From Candidatus Melainabacteria bacterium (lineage in GTDB: Bacteria > Cyanobacteriota > Vampirovibrionia > Obscuribacterales > Obscuribacteraceae): a stretch of 64,000 nucleotides of DNA. The notes beneath the pieces were generated by a model. It saw only the letters and a program-made list of their open reading frames with translations. It had not been told where the DNA came from and did not search any database. Made by a program: the position numbers and the translations under genes. The stretch spans positions 1 through 64,000 of the forward strand of contig JABDBL010000001.1 of the NCBI GenBank assembly GCA_013288645.1. The letters run 5' to 3'. Shown piece by piece: positions 9,424 to 18,230 of the stretch (its first letter is position 1; the number at the start of each line of letters is the position of its first letter).

Positions 9424-9455
9424 TTGTATCGTGCTGAGGGGTGCAAAAAATAATA

Positions 9456-9731
9456 ATGAGTTTAAATGTCAGGCTGGACGATGAGTATGAATCGAAGCTT
9501 AGTCAAATTCTTGCTATAACCAGAATGGATAAGAGTCAGTTAACGCGAAAAATGATTGATGATCAATGGGTGGCTTTACAGGCTGGCAGAAGTTTCGTTG
9601 AAAGAAGAGGTGGTCATCCGAAACATTTGTTGAATGATTCTTCAATTAGTTCTGAACGTGGTAATCGTAAGGCAGCGTTGGCTAATCATTTCACAGACAA
9701 GGCTTCTCGACGTCAGGGGGCTAAGTCCTAA
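9456..9731 (+). CDS. Ribbon-helix-helix-like antitoxin (VapB-type)
   Basis: The product begins MSLNVRLDDEYESKLSQIL, a short basic strand followed by helices as in ribbon-helix-helix DNA-binding antitoxins; the tail is basic and probably disordered. The ATG at 9456 puts the strand at the N-terminus as the fold requires; an upstream in-frame GTG (9441) lies directly against the GAGGGG sequence and is less likely. Its stop overlaps the toxin start by one base (TAATG), a hallmark of coupled antitoxin-toxin pairs. It should neutralise the downstream PIN toxin and repress the operon through the palindrome at 9408-9423. Confidence 0.7.
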   Translation: MSLNVRLDDEYESKLSQILAITRMDKSQLTRKMIDDQWVALQAGRSFVERRGGHPKHLLNDSSISSERGNRKAALANHFTDKASRRQGAKS

Positions 9732-10144
9732 TGGCTATGGCACTGATTGATGCTGGTCCACTTGTCGCCTATTATAATGCTGGTGACCCTTGGCATAAAA
9801 AAGTACTGACTTCCTTTGAACGCTATCGTGGTCAATTTGTTACTACAAGTCCAATTATTACAGAAGTAATGTGGTTGCTTAGAAGTAACTATCAAGTTCA
9901 AAATGAACTTTTGGTTGATTTATCTAAGGGTCTATATTATGTAGAATCCCTAAAATATGATGATTTTGCTCGCATTGCTGATTTAAATACAAAATATTCT
10001 GATTTACCGGGAGACTTTGCAGATCTATCTTTAATAGCTATTGCAGAACGATTAAATCTTGAGGACGTAATTAGTCTTGATGCTGATTTTAATTTATATA
10101 GGCGTTATAAAACACATAAGTTCAATCGGATACTATTACATTAA
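9731..10144 (+). CDS. PIN-domain ribonuclease toxin (VapC family)
   Basis: A 137-residue PIN protein. The first strand ALIDAGPLVAYYN supplies the first acidic metal ligand. TEVMWLLR supplies the glutamate, and DFADLSLIAIAERL with SLDADFNLYR supply the remaining acids. All four canonical acidic positions appear present, so the nuclease should be active. VapC toxins cut tRNA or rRNA when released from antitoxin; the target is unknown. The gene starts inside the antitoxin stop codon. The pair interrupts what would otherwise be a continuous block of transporter genes. Confidence 0.85.
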   Translation: MAMALIDAGPLVAYYNAGDPWHKKVLTSFERYRGQFVTTSPIITEVMWLLRSNYQVQNELLVDLSKGLYYVESLKYDDFARIADLNTKYSDLPGDFADLSLIAIAERLNLEDVISLDADFNLYRRYKTHKFNRILLH

Positions 10145-10191
10145 ATTGAATCGTAGTATTCTTTAGTCCATAGTTTATAAAGAAGATTATT

Positions 10192-10857
10192 ATGACTGTA
10201 TTTGATATTTTAGTTAAATATCAGCAAGCATTTGCTGATGGGTTATTGGTTACTTTCCAGATGTGCCTGATAATTTGGTCAGCTGGACTTATCATCGGCT
10301 CTTTACTGGGCATTCTGGCAGCTAAATGGACTAAATTTCTTGGCATTCCCACAAGACTAATAGCTTTTGTTCTTTCTGGTATGCCTATGTTGGTATTTTT
10401 ATTTTGGTTGCACTATCCATTGCAATCTTTGTTGGGCATAGTTGTAGATCCTTTTATTACCGCTGTAGTAACTATTTCAATTATCAATATTTTTTCTGTT
10501 TCTGAAGTAGTAAGAATCGCTCTGCGTGACTTTCCTAATCAATATATTGTGGCAGCCAAAGTTTGTGGTATATCCTCTTATCACACCGTGCTATACATTC
10601 AGTTGCCTATCATACTTAGGCAAACATTACCAAGTTTGCTCATGATTCAAGTGGGCATGTTGCAAGCCACTCTGTTTGCCAGTCTGATATCAGTGAACGA
10701 AATTTTCCGTGTTGCCCAGCAAATTAATTCAGTTATTTATAAGCCGGTAGAAATTTATACTGCTTTAGGAATACTCTTTTTAGCTATTTGTTTACCGATG
10801 AATGGCTTGGCGCTTTGGTTACGCAAACAATTTACTCGTGATTATTCTGAACAATAA
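10192..10857 (+). CDS. Amino-acid ABC transporter permease
   Basis: A 221-residue inner-membrane permease of the HisMQ/GlnP family. It has several hydrophobic spans (about residues 20-45, 55-75, 85-105, 150-170, 190-210). The cytoplasmic coupling loop is in the stretch AAKVCGISSYHTVLYIQLP, equivalent to the family's EAA-G loop that contacts the ATPase. It is followed after 11 bases by the ATPase gene, and together they form the only membrane and energy components for the five nearby binding lipoproteins. It could work as a homodimer, since no second permease gene is present. Confidence 0.9.
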   Translation: MTVFDILVKYQQAFADGLLVTFQMCLIIWSAGLIIGSLLGILAAKWTKFLGIPTRLIAFVLSGMPMLVFLFWLHYPLQSLLGIVVDPFITAVVTISIINIFSVSEVVRIALRDFPNQYIVAAKVCGISSYHTVLYIQLPIILRQTLPSLLMIQVGMLQATLFASLISVNEIFRVAQQINSVIYKPVEIYTALGILFLAICLPMNGLALWLRKQFTRDYSEQ

Positions 10858-10868
10858 GGTAGCAAGCG

Positions 10869-11597
10869 ATGCTAGAAGCAAAGAACATTAGTAAATCTTA
10901 CGAAAACACCAAAGTGTTGAAAGATGTTAGCTTGTCAATTGAGCGTGGCAAAATTTGTGCACTCATTGGTCCCAGCGGAACTGGCAAAACAACTTTGCTA
11001 AAAATATTAGCATTTTTGGAACAGCCAGACTCAGGTAGTGTAACCATAGACGGTATCACTTATAAATATCCTCTGGAAAAGTCACAGAAAGTAGAAGCAC
11101 CTTGGCCAAAAGTGACTGTCGTTTTTCAGCAATTGTTTCTTTGGCCTCATCTAACGCTTTTACAAAATATAACTTTGCCTTTGTCTGCTCGTGGTCTTGA
11201 TGACAATCCCCCACGCTTGCAAGAATTACTTAAATTGTTTGATATGAATCATTTTGTTTACCGCTATCCTAATCAGGCATCGATAGGACAAAGACAAAGA
11301 GCAGCCTTGGTAAGAGCGTTATTGTTGAATCCAGAATACTTACTTTTAGATGAGATTACTTCTTCGCTAGATATCGAACAAACAGCAATAATCCTCTCTC
11401 AGTTGAAAAAATTAGGTAGCCAAGGTATTGGCATCTTGACTATTACTCACCTTTTGCAATTTGCTCATGAGGCTGCTGACAAAGTAATTTTTATGGCTGG
11501 GGGTGAGATTGTAGAGGAAGGTGGTCCGAATATATTGTTGACACCAAAGCATGAGCGCTTAAGTCAATTTCTCTCGGTGCTTAAAACTGTTAGTTAA
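10869..11597 (+). CDS. Amino-acid ABC transporter ATP-binding protein
   Basis: A 242-residue ABC ATPase. Walker A is GPSGTGKTT (near residue 35), the Q-loop is VVFQQLFLWPH, the signature is the degenerate ASIGQRQRAALVRAL in place of LSGGQ, and Walker B is YLLLDEIT followed by the switch histidine in LTITHLL. It is most like GlnQ/HisP-type importers. The altered signature (SIGQR) retains the key Gly-Gln-Arg and is probably functional. It forms an operon with the permease upstream and probably with paralogue 3 downstream (71-base gap). Confidence 0.92.
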   Translation: MLEAKNISKSYENTKVLKDVSLSIERGKICALIGPSGTGKTTLLKILAFLEQPDSGSVTIDGITYKYPLEKSQKVEAPWPKVTVVFQQLFLWPHLTLLQNITLPLSARGLDDNPPRLQELLKLFDMNHFVYRYPNQASIGQRQRAALVRALLLNPEYLLLDEITSSLDIEQTAIILSQLKKLGSQGIGILTITHLLQFAHEAADKVIFMAGGEIVEEGGPNILLTPKHERLSQFLSVLKTVS

Positions 11598-11668
11598 ACA
11601 AACGATAATTGTACTCATAGTGCTTTATCGTATGCTTTTAATATAGACCCATGGAGATTTTAATTTAG

Positions 11669-12562
11669 ATGAGCTTAAATAAGATGAGGCATTTGAATCT
11701 GCTATTGATAATGCTTTTAGTGTTACCTCTTTTAAATGCTTGCAGTAACGTCGCTAATGGGGTGACTAGTAATCGTGGGCAGTCTACTTATGATCGTGTT
11801 ATGCAATCAGGAAAAATTCGTTGTGGTTATCTCGTTTATCCGCCTGGATGTATCAAAGATCCTAATTCCGGAAAATTATCTGGTATTGGCATTGATACCA
11901 TTGAGCTAGTGGCAAAAAAATTGGGGCTAACAGTTGAATGGACAGAAGAAGTTGGTTGGGGAACAATGCTAGAAGGCTTTGCTACAGGCCGTTATGATTT
12001 GATACCTACACCGGTCTGGACTAATGCAAATAGAGCTAAAGTTATCAACTTTAGCAAACCCCTGTTTTATAGCCCTGTTTATGTTTTTTGTCGTAAAGGT
12101 GATACAAGATTCAAAAATCATTGGGGACTGATTAATTCTCCTAAAGTTAAAATTGCTACCATTGATGGTGGTACTGTGGAGGTAATTGCGCAAGATGATT
12201 TTCCACAGGCCAAACACTTGTCTATGCCACAGTTGACTGATATTGCTCAACTTTTATTAACTGTCAGCACCGGCAAGGCTGACGTGACCTTTACAGAGCC
12301 AACTATTGCTGATCGCTATATACAAAATAATCCTGGAACAGTTCAAAATATCAATCCAGATAAGCCAATTCGCGTTTTTGCTAGTAGCTGGATGTTAAAG
12401 CGCGGAGAATTTGAGTTTAAAGCTATGCTTGATACAGTTTTGGACGAAGTAATCAATAGTGGTGCTATGGACAAAATTATTGCTAGGTACGAAAGAAAAC
12501 CTAATGAGGTATTACGTGTATCATTACCATATCAGTTACCCGGACTCAATAATAAAAAATGA
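11669..12562 (+). CDS. Family-3 extracellular solute-binding lipoprotein (paralogue 3)
   Basis: A 297-residue lipoprotein whose signal ends LLVLPLLNAC. The core has IRCGYLVYPPGCIKDPNSGK, the helix IELVAKKLGLTVEWTEEVGW and the tail FKAMLDTVLDEVINSGAMDK. It lies directly after the ATPase gene, so it is the most likely cognate receptor of this transporter. A degraded copy of its 3' end follows at 12631-12699. Compared with paralogues 1 and 2, paralogues 3-5 share the conserved segments KRGEFEFKAM and DEVINSGAMDK and form a closer subgroup. Confidence 0.92.
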   Translation: MSLNKMRHLNLLLIMLLVLPLLNACSNVANGVTSNRGQSTYDRVMQSGKIRCGYLVYPPGCIKDPNSGKLSGIGIDTIELVAKKLGLTVEWTEEVGWGTMLEGFATGRYDLIPTPVWTNANRAKVINFSKPLFYSPVYVFCRKGDTRFKNHWGLINSPKVKIATIDGGTVEVIAQDDFPQAKHLSMPQLTDIAQLLLTVSTGKADVTFTEPTIADRYIQNNPGTVQNINPDKPIRVFASSWMLKRGEFEFKAMLDTVLDEVINSGAMDKIIARYERKPNEVLRVSLPYQLPGLNNKK

Positions 12563-12630
12563 ACCAAAATAACAAAATTGACTATAGAAATGCGATTGAA
12601 CTTTTCTTATTAAGTGTAATTTCATTATAT

Positions 12631-12699
12631 GAAGAATTACGTGTATCATTACCGTATCAATTCCCCGGGGCAGCACAATTAAAGTATCTACCAAGCTAA
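12631..12699 (+). pseudogene. Relic of the 3' end of a solute-binding protein gene
   Basis: Bases from 12631 repeat the last codons of paralogue 3: translation gives EELRVSLPYQFPGAAQLKYL, then a stop, against NEVLRVSLPYQLPG in the intact gene at about 12503. The first 38 bases differ from 12506-12543 at five positions, and weaker similarity continues about 50 bases beyond the stop. No upstream part of the gene remains. It looks like the remnant of a deleted sixth paralogue, in line with expansion and loss of this family here. Confidence 0.7.
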
Positions 12700-12755
12700 C
12701 AAGATTGATTTTAAGAATGCAGGTTTTTGTTTTTTATTTTAGGAATATGTAACTC

Positions 12756-14924
12756 GTGAAAAATTACTTAGCAAATTTATCCTCTGAAAAATTAGATATA
12801 TATAGAAACCTTTTTTTGATAAGTCTGGTTAGTTTATTTTGTGAATTGCTAATAATACGTTGGTTGAGTACCGAAATACGCGTTTTTGCTTATTTTAAAA
12901 ATTTACCACTTATGGCGGCTTTTTTAGGACTAGGATTAGGTTTTATATGGACTAAACATAAAACTGATTATTTTCGTTGGTCTACGATAGCCTTATTATT
13001 TTTGAGTGGACTTCTCATCTTTGCTTTGACATTTGGTTTAACCTTCTTGAGCTTTGTGGATCCGAGCAAATATATGTTATTTGGTATTGGATATGGTGTT
13101 AACTGGTCAAAATCGCCGGAAATTTGGGTATCTTTGCGTACCTTGCTTATTATGCTTGGTGTTTTTGGCTTGACCACTTTCGCGTTTGTCGGATTCGGGC
13201 AAAAAATGGGACAACTCTTTGATCAACTCAAGCCGATCGAAGCATATTCAATAAATGTAGCTGGCGCACTTGCCGGTACCGTTCTATTCTCACTTTTGTC
13301 GTGGTTGCAGACATCACCTGGTGTTTGGATTTTTATTGCCGGGTTAATTTTGTTGGCTATTTCGCGTAAACCCGCACATTTTGCTTTGGTACTACTTGGT
13401 ATTTTTTACTTTTTTTGGATCGGGACTGGGATTGCAACGATTGCTTACGAGCCTGACTATGTGAAAACAGTTTGGTCGCCTTATTATCGTATCGATGTAG
13501 TCAAATCACATCCTCCAGCAAATACCGGTTTAAAAGACTTATCTTGGGGATATGCGCTTCATATTAATTACGATAATTTTCAAGAAATTTTGAATTGTTC
13601 TGCTGAAAATCTTGCTCGTTTCCCTGCAACAATACAAAAAGTTATGCACGATTCATTCGAGATTCCATTTCAATTATTACCTGATAGATCTAAGGCTCGG
13701 GTACTAATTTTAGGATCTGGTAATGGCAGTGATGTTGCAGCAGCGTTACGCTGCGGGGTTGATCATGTCGATGCTATTGAAATTGATCCCGGTATAGTTA
13801 GGATCGGTAAGAATTTACATCCAGAACACCCCTACGCTTCACCGAAAGTAAACCTCAGGGTAATGGATGCTCGAACATTTTTGCAAGGCAACAACGGTAC
13901 TTATAATCTTATACTCTTTGCTTATGTTGATAGCCATGCTGCATTTTCGTCGATGTCTTCTTTACGTATGGATAATTATTTATTCACCCTTGAGTCGTTT
14001 AAGCAAGCGGCTAAGCACCTTGCGCCTAATGGGCTAATAGTGGTGAGATTTCTTTCCATGGCAGATTGGCTGTGGGATAGGCATGCAAAAGCTTTAGCCT
14101 TGGCGACCGGTACTAAGCCTTTGGGATACTGCCGCAATAATGGTAATGTGGATGTTGGCGTTTTATTAGCTGGCCCAGCTATAAATAACAAAACCGCGGC
14201 TGATTTCAATATTGGTTTTCCAGAACGAGCAGTCAATTTAAACAGCCCTGTTCCTTTAGCAAGTGATAATTGGCCTTTTCTATTTTTACCAAAAAAAGAA
14301 ATACCCAAAGTTTATATGTTGCCTATTTTTCTAATATTGTTTGTAGCATTTATTTTAGTAGGCCGGTATTTTAAAGATGGATTCAAATCAGTGACAAATT
14401 GGCAAATGTTTTGCTTAGGTATGGGTTTCATGTTACTTGAAGTACGCGCTATGGCAGATTTATCTCTCTTATTTGGTTCTACTTGGTTAGTTAATAGCGC
14501 TGTGATTTCTGGTGTGATGGTCGTTATTTTGATGGCAAATCTGTTGGCTGTTAAATTATCGATTAAGCAATTACCCTTACTGGGGATTTTGCTTTTAGTT
14601 TCTCTAGCCGCCACTACTTTAGTAGATGTAAGTTATTTGGCTGCATTCGGACCACTGCTTGCTCAGGTAGCGGGGGTTATTATTTATCTTTTCCCGTTGG
14701 TTTTTGCTTCGGTAATATTCGCTCTTTTGTTTAAAAATATAAAATCCGCTAGCATAGGGCTCGCTTTCAATTTGATTGGCGGATTAATAGGAATCTGTTT
14801 GGAGTATTTATCTATGGGTTTTGGTTTGCAAGCTCTTGGCGGAGTAGCCCTAGTAATTTATGCAACAATCTTAGTAATGCAAGTTCCTGCTTGCCAGCGT
14901 TTGTTTTCGGAGGCAACGTCTTGA
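12756..14924 (+). CDS. Polytopic membrane protein with spermidine-synthase-like methyltransferase domain
   Basis: A 722-residue protein with three parts. Residues about 1-225 hold six or seven hydrophobic spans. A soluble Rossmann domain at about 300-445 has VLILGSGNGSDVAAAL (SAM-binding glycines), DAIEIDPGIV (acidic loop) and VMDARTFL, as in spermidine synthase. Residues about 525-720 are again membrane spans. Fused proteins of this kind are common in environmental bacteria, and it is not established that they make polyamines. The GTG start at 12756 has AGGA 10 bases upstream. It sits inside the binding-protein cluster, so a polyamine or amino-acid link is conceivable, but that is inference. 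Confidence 0.75.
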   Translation: MKNYLANLSSEKLDIYRNLFLISLVSLFCELLIIRWLSTEIRVFAYFKNLPLMAAFLGLGLGFIWTKHKTDYFRWSTIALLFLSGLLIFALTFGLTFLSFVDPSKYMLFGIGYGVNWSKSPEIWVSLRTLLIMLGVFGLTTFAFVGFGQKMGQLFDQLKPIEAYSINVAGALAGTVLFSLLSWLQTSPGVWIFIAGLILLAISRKPAHFALVLLGIFYFFWIGTGIATIAYEPDYVKTVWSPYYRIDVVKSHPPANTGLKDLSWGYALHINYDNFQEILNCSAENLARFPATIQKVMHDSFEIPFQLLPDRSKARVLILGSGNGSDVAAALRCGVDHVDAIEIDPGIVRIGKNLHPEHPYASPKVNLRVMDARTFLQGNNGTYNLILFAYVDSHAAFSSMSSLRMDNYLFTLESFKQAAKHLAPNGLIVVRFLSMADWLWDRHAKALALATGTKPLGYCRNNGNVDVGVLLAGPAINNKTAADFNIGFPERAVNLNSPVPLASDNWPFLFLPKKEIPKVYMLPIFLILFVAFILVGRYFKDGFKSVTNWQMFCLGMGFMLLEVRAMADLSLLFGSTWLVNSAVISGVMVVILMANLLAVKLSIKQLPLLGILLLVSLAATTLVDVSYLAAFGPLLAQVAGVIIYLFPLVFASVIFALLFKNIKSASIGLAFNLIGGLIGICLEYLSMGFGLQALGGVALVIYATILVMQVPACQRLFSEATS

Positions 14925-14996
14925 GCGAGATAAGCTTCAGCTCTATATTTCTTGCAGATAAGAAACACAATAAAAATTGAATCTCTCTATCCGCAC

Positions 14997-15875
14997 ATGT
15001 TTGATAAACAGAACAGAATTAAAATTAAAGTGGTCTTCTTGGCAGTCATGTTTGTGAGTTTAGCGGCATGTAGCAAATTCGAAAATCGTGTGGTGCAAAA
15101 AAGTAGGAGTTCTGTGTATGATCGAGTCATACAATCAGGTAAGCTTCGTTGTGCTTATGTTATTTATCCACCGAGTTGCATGAAAGATCCTAACACGGGA
15201 CAATTATCTGGAATTAGCATTGACGCTATTAATTTAATAGCCAAAAAACTTGGACTGTCGGTCGACTGGAGTGAAGAAGTAGGTTGGGGGACTATGCTTG
15301 AGGGGTTGCAAACCGATCGTTATGACATGGTGGCAACTGCAGTGTGGACGAATGTTTCTAGAGCCAAAGTAGCTACTTTTAGCAAAGCTTTATTTTACAC
15401 TCCTCTTTATGCATGCGTGAAAATTGGTGATCATAGATTTGACAGTAGCTTGGATAAAGTGAATTCGTCTAATATTAAGATTGCTACTATTGATGGTGGT
15501 ATCGGACAGATTGTAGCTGAGGAAGATTTTCCTAAAGCACATGTTTTATCCATGACTCAAATGACCGATTTGTCTCAGAATCTGTTGAATGTGGTAAGCA
15601 ACAAAGCCGACATAACTTTTGCTGATCCTTTTACTATATTTCGCTATAGTAAAAATAATCCCCACGCTATCAATAACATAAGTATTAAAAGGCCATTGCG
15701 TGTATTTCCAGATTGTTGGATGTTTAAGCGTGGTGAATTTGAATTTAAAGCAATGGTCGATACTGTTTTGGATGAAGTGATCAATAGTGGCGCTATGGAC
15801 AAAGTTATAAATAAATATGAGCAAACACCTGGCGAAATTTATCGTGTCGCTTTGCCTTATCGAATGAAAAGCTGA
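14997..15875 (+). CDS. Family-3 extracellular solute-binding lipoprotein (paralogue 4)
   Basis: From the ATG at 14997 the signal is 25 residues long and ends FVSLAAC, ideal for a lipoprotein; an in-frame TTG at 14952 would make an overlong leader. Neither start has a strong Shine-Dalgarno sequence. The core has LRCAYVIYPPSCMKDPNTGQ, the subgroup motif WSEEVGWGTMLEGLQTDRYD and the tail MVDTVLDEVINSGAMDKVIN. It lies 72 bases after the membrane methyltransferase gene and 38 bases before paralogue 5, so all three are probably transcribed together. Confidence 0.88.
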   Translation: MFDKQNRIKIKVVFLAVMFVSLAACSKFENRVVQKSRSSVYDRVIQSGKLRCAYVIYPPSCMKDPNTGQLSGISIDAINLIAKKLGLSVDWSEEVGWGTMLEGLQTDRYDMVATAVWTNVSRAKVATFSKALFYTPLYACVKIGDHRFDSSLDKVNSSNIKIATIDGGIGQIVAEEDFPKAHVLSMTQMTDLSQNLLNVVSNKADITFADPFTIFRYSKNNPHAINNISIKRPLRVFPDCWMFKRGEFEFKAMVDTVLDEVINSGAMDKVINKYEQTPGEIYRVALPYRMKS

Positions 15876-15913
15876 CTGTAAATGGTTTTGCTGATGAAAA
15901 AGGAGCAAGGTAA

Positions 15914-16810
15914 GTGATCTATCAGTGCAGACGTGCATGGCTGTCTATGGGCTTTTTATTAGCGCTTTGTGTGTTGATGCTAAGTTCTTGTGGACCATCT
16001 TCTAATATTCAATCTATAAGGACAGAGTCTTTATACGACAAAATTATTAAAGCCGGCAAAATTCGATGCGCTTATGTCGTTTTCTTTCCGAGCTGCATAA
16101 AAGATCCAAATACAGGCAAGCTTTCTGGCATTGGTGTTGACGCTGTTGAAATGATATCGAAAAAGCTAGGTTTAACAGTGGAATGGACAGAAGAAGTAGG
16201 CTGGGGGAATATGATTGAAGGATTACAAAGCGGGCGTTATGACATGATAGCCAGTCCAATATGGACCAATGCGCCTCGAGCCAAACAAGCCGCTTTTAGT
16301 AAACCATTATTTTTTAGTCCTGTCTTTATTTATGTCAAACGTGGAGATAGACGCTTTAGTGGTCATCTTGAACGTATTGACTCTCCAAATATAAAAATTG
16401 CTACGGTCGATGGTGAAACTGCTCAAGTAATTGCTGATGCGGATTTTCCCAGAGCTAGCCGTTTGTCTATGCCACAAATGACCGACTGTAGTCAGATGTT
16501 ATTGAATGTAGCAAGTGGCAAAGCAGACGTAACTATATTAGAGCCGGCATTTACTAATCAATTTATTCGGCATAATCCGATTAGTATTGAAAACATCTGT
16601 CCAGAAAGGCCAATTAGAGTCTTTCCCAATTGTTGGATGTTTAAGCGAGGCGAATTCGAATTCAAGGCAATGCTCGATACAGTTTTGGACGAAGTAATTA
16701 ATAGCGGTGCTATGGATAAAATTATAAGTCGGTACGAGAAAGCATCGGGCGAAGCAGTTTATCGTGTTGCTTTACCCTATAAATCTGTAAGCAGCAAACC
16801 TTCAGTGTAA
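15914..16810 (+). CDS. Family-3 extracellular solute-binding lipoprotein (paralogue 5)
   Basis: A 298-residue binding lipoprotein. The GTG start at 15914 is supported by AGGAG nine bases upstream. The signal ends LCVLMLSSC. The core reads IRCAYVVFFPSCIKDPNTGK and the tail FKAMLDTVLDEVINSGAMDK, almost identical to paralogue 3, whereas the central ligand-binding region differs more. This pattern of constant ends and a variable middle suits receptors docking on one permease while binding different ligands. It is the last gene of the uptake island. Confidence 0.9.
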   Translation: MIYQCRRAWLSMGFLLALCVLMLSSCGPSSNIQSIRTESLYDKIIKAGKIRCAYVVFFPSCIKDPNTGKLSGIGVDAVEMISKKLGLTVEWTEEVGWGNMIEGLQSGRYDMIASPIWTNAPRAKQAAFSKPLFFSPVFIYVKRGDRRFSGHLERIDSPNIKIATVDGETAQVIADADFPRASRLSMPQMTDCSQMLLNVASGKADVTILEPAFTNQFIRHNPISIENICPERPIRVFPNCWMFKRGEFEFKAMLDTVLDEVINSGAMDKIISRYEKASGEAVYRVALPYKSVSSKPSV

Positions 16811-17023
16811 ATATTAAGGAGTTGTCTGGCTTACAAAAGTAGACTTATGGATAGTGGCAATTAAGCACAATAGGGCTTAGATTTTACGTTCTTGGCTGTT
16901 CCACGGTTAAAGTTGTCAATAATATAGGGTGCGAGATAAGAAAGTATCTCCCTGTTTATAAACAACTGAAGGGGAGGGAATATAAGATAGATTTTATATA
17001 TTACTATCGGGGAACCTATATAA

Positions 17024-18121
17024 ATGAAACCCATTGAAGAAAACGGCACTCCGTTTTTGAAACAGGTGTCCAAACTTTTTGAAGATTTAGCTGCTGGACA
17101 AAGAGGAAAGCCACCTATATCTCCACGTATTACTTGCACAAGACTGCGAAGATTGCGAGAGATACGTTGTGAGCTTGTGGAGACATCGGATCCGAATTTG
17201 AGCATAGTTAGTCAGGGTGACCTGGAAGTTACTGTTGCGCAACTGAATTCGGCCAGAACCAAAAACGAAAGTTTTGCTTCCTGGGTTTTACGTAATAAAC
17301 AAGCGCATCGGCAATTTTCTGCCCAAAGTGATTTACGTGGGCAAGGCGGGCAGGTTTCGAACCTTAAAGAAGATAAAGCAGCAAGTGATAGTTCGAATGC
17401 ATTCGCCAATTTTTCAGTTGTAGCCTTACAAAAAGTGGCTAAGAATCCTAACACTCCGCCTATTACATTGAAATGGTTAGCGGCTCATTATAGAGCAGAT
17501 GTTAGACAAGCAGTGGCAGAAAACCCTAATATTGGTAAAGAGATAATGACCATTCTTGCTGGAGATATTGAAGAGTGTGTAAGAATCATTGTGACGGAAA
17601 ATACCGCACTAAGCCGAGATTTATTGCTCATATTGTGTGATGATTCCAGTCCGCTTGTTTCAGAAAAGGCAAAAAATGTTCTCTATATGCAAACCAAATC
17701 GGCAATTATGAATCAAAGCCTGAAATCTGCTGAAAATCCCATTGTGGGTCCAAATCCTACGCAAGAAACAAATAAGATTATTGCTAAAAGAAATGATTTT
17801 CCACAAATATCATCGGAAAATGCTATTTGTAAATCCCCTCTGAGCCTAAAGAGTGGCGATAAAAGTAAAACAGAACCAGAATTTATAACAAACGAGTTTT
17901 TGCAAGTAATTGCAGAAAGGTCAACGACTCCCCCGCGCAGATTAGCTGAATTAGCTATGCATCCTGATAAGCTAATTCGTTGTATGGTGGCAGCGAATCC
18001 TAATGCTACTCCCGAAATTCTTTGGCATTTAGCTAAGGATGATTCAATCGACGTACGAAGAAAATTACTGAGCAATTACAATTGTCCGGAGGAAGTCATT
18101 AATTATTTGATGCGCAAATAA
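17024..18121 (+). CDS. Repeat protein, leucine-rich-repeat-variant/HEAT-like (copy 1)
   Basis: A 365-residue protein with no signal peptide, probably cytoplasmic. The N-terminal region has a conserved basic block SPRITCTRLRRLREIRCELV. Residues about 125-225 and 290-360 contain helical repeats such as LQKVAKNPNTPPITLKWLAA and ELAMHPDKLIRCMVAANPNA, whose VAxNPNTPxxxLxxLA pattern resembles leucine-rich repeat variant units. Such repeats normally mediate protein binding. It is a paralogue of the next gene (18231-19001), which keeps the N-terminal block and the first repeats but lacks the second repeat group. Function is unknown. Confidence 0.7.
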   Translation: MKPIEENGTPFLKQVSKLFEDLAAGQRGKPPISPRITCTRLRRLREIRCELVETSDPNLSIVSQGDLEVTVAQLNSARTKNESFASWVLRNKQAHRQFSAQSDLRGQGGQVSNLKEDKAASDSSNAFANFSVVALQKVAKNPNTPPITLKWLAAHYRADVRQAVAENPNIGKEIMTILAGDIEECVRIIVTENTALSRDLLLILCDDSSPLVSEKAKNVLYMQTKSAIMNQSLKSAENPIVGPNPTQETNKIIAKRNDFPQISSENAICKSPLSLKSGDKSKTEPEFITNEFLQVIAERSTTPPRRLAELAMHPDKLIRCMVAANPNATPEILWHLAKDDSIDVRRKLLSNYNCPEEVINYLMRK

Positions 18122-18230
18122 CTAAGTATAGGGTGTGCGATAGTAAAGTATGGATATGGATAGAAGGACTTGAACCATTATTTGTCTAGAATAAGTGGAG
18201 AACCTTATAAGCTGGAGGTATTAGTAGCTG

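Noticed and set aside
11969-12250. Minus-strand open frame inside solute-binding paralogue 3
   Set aside because: It is antisense to a conserved gene, with no family match or start context.
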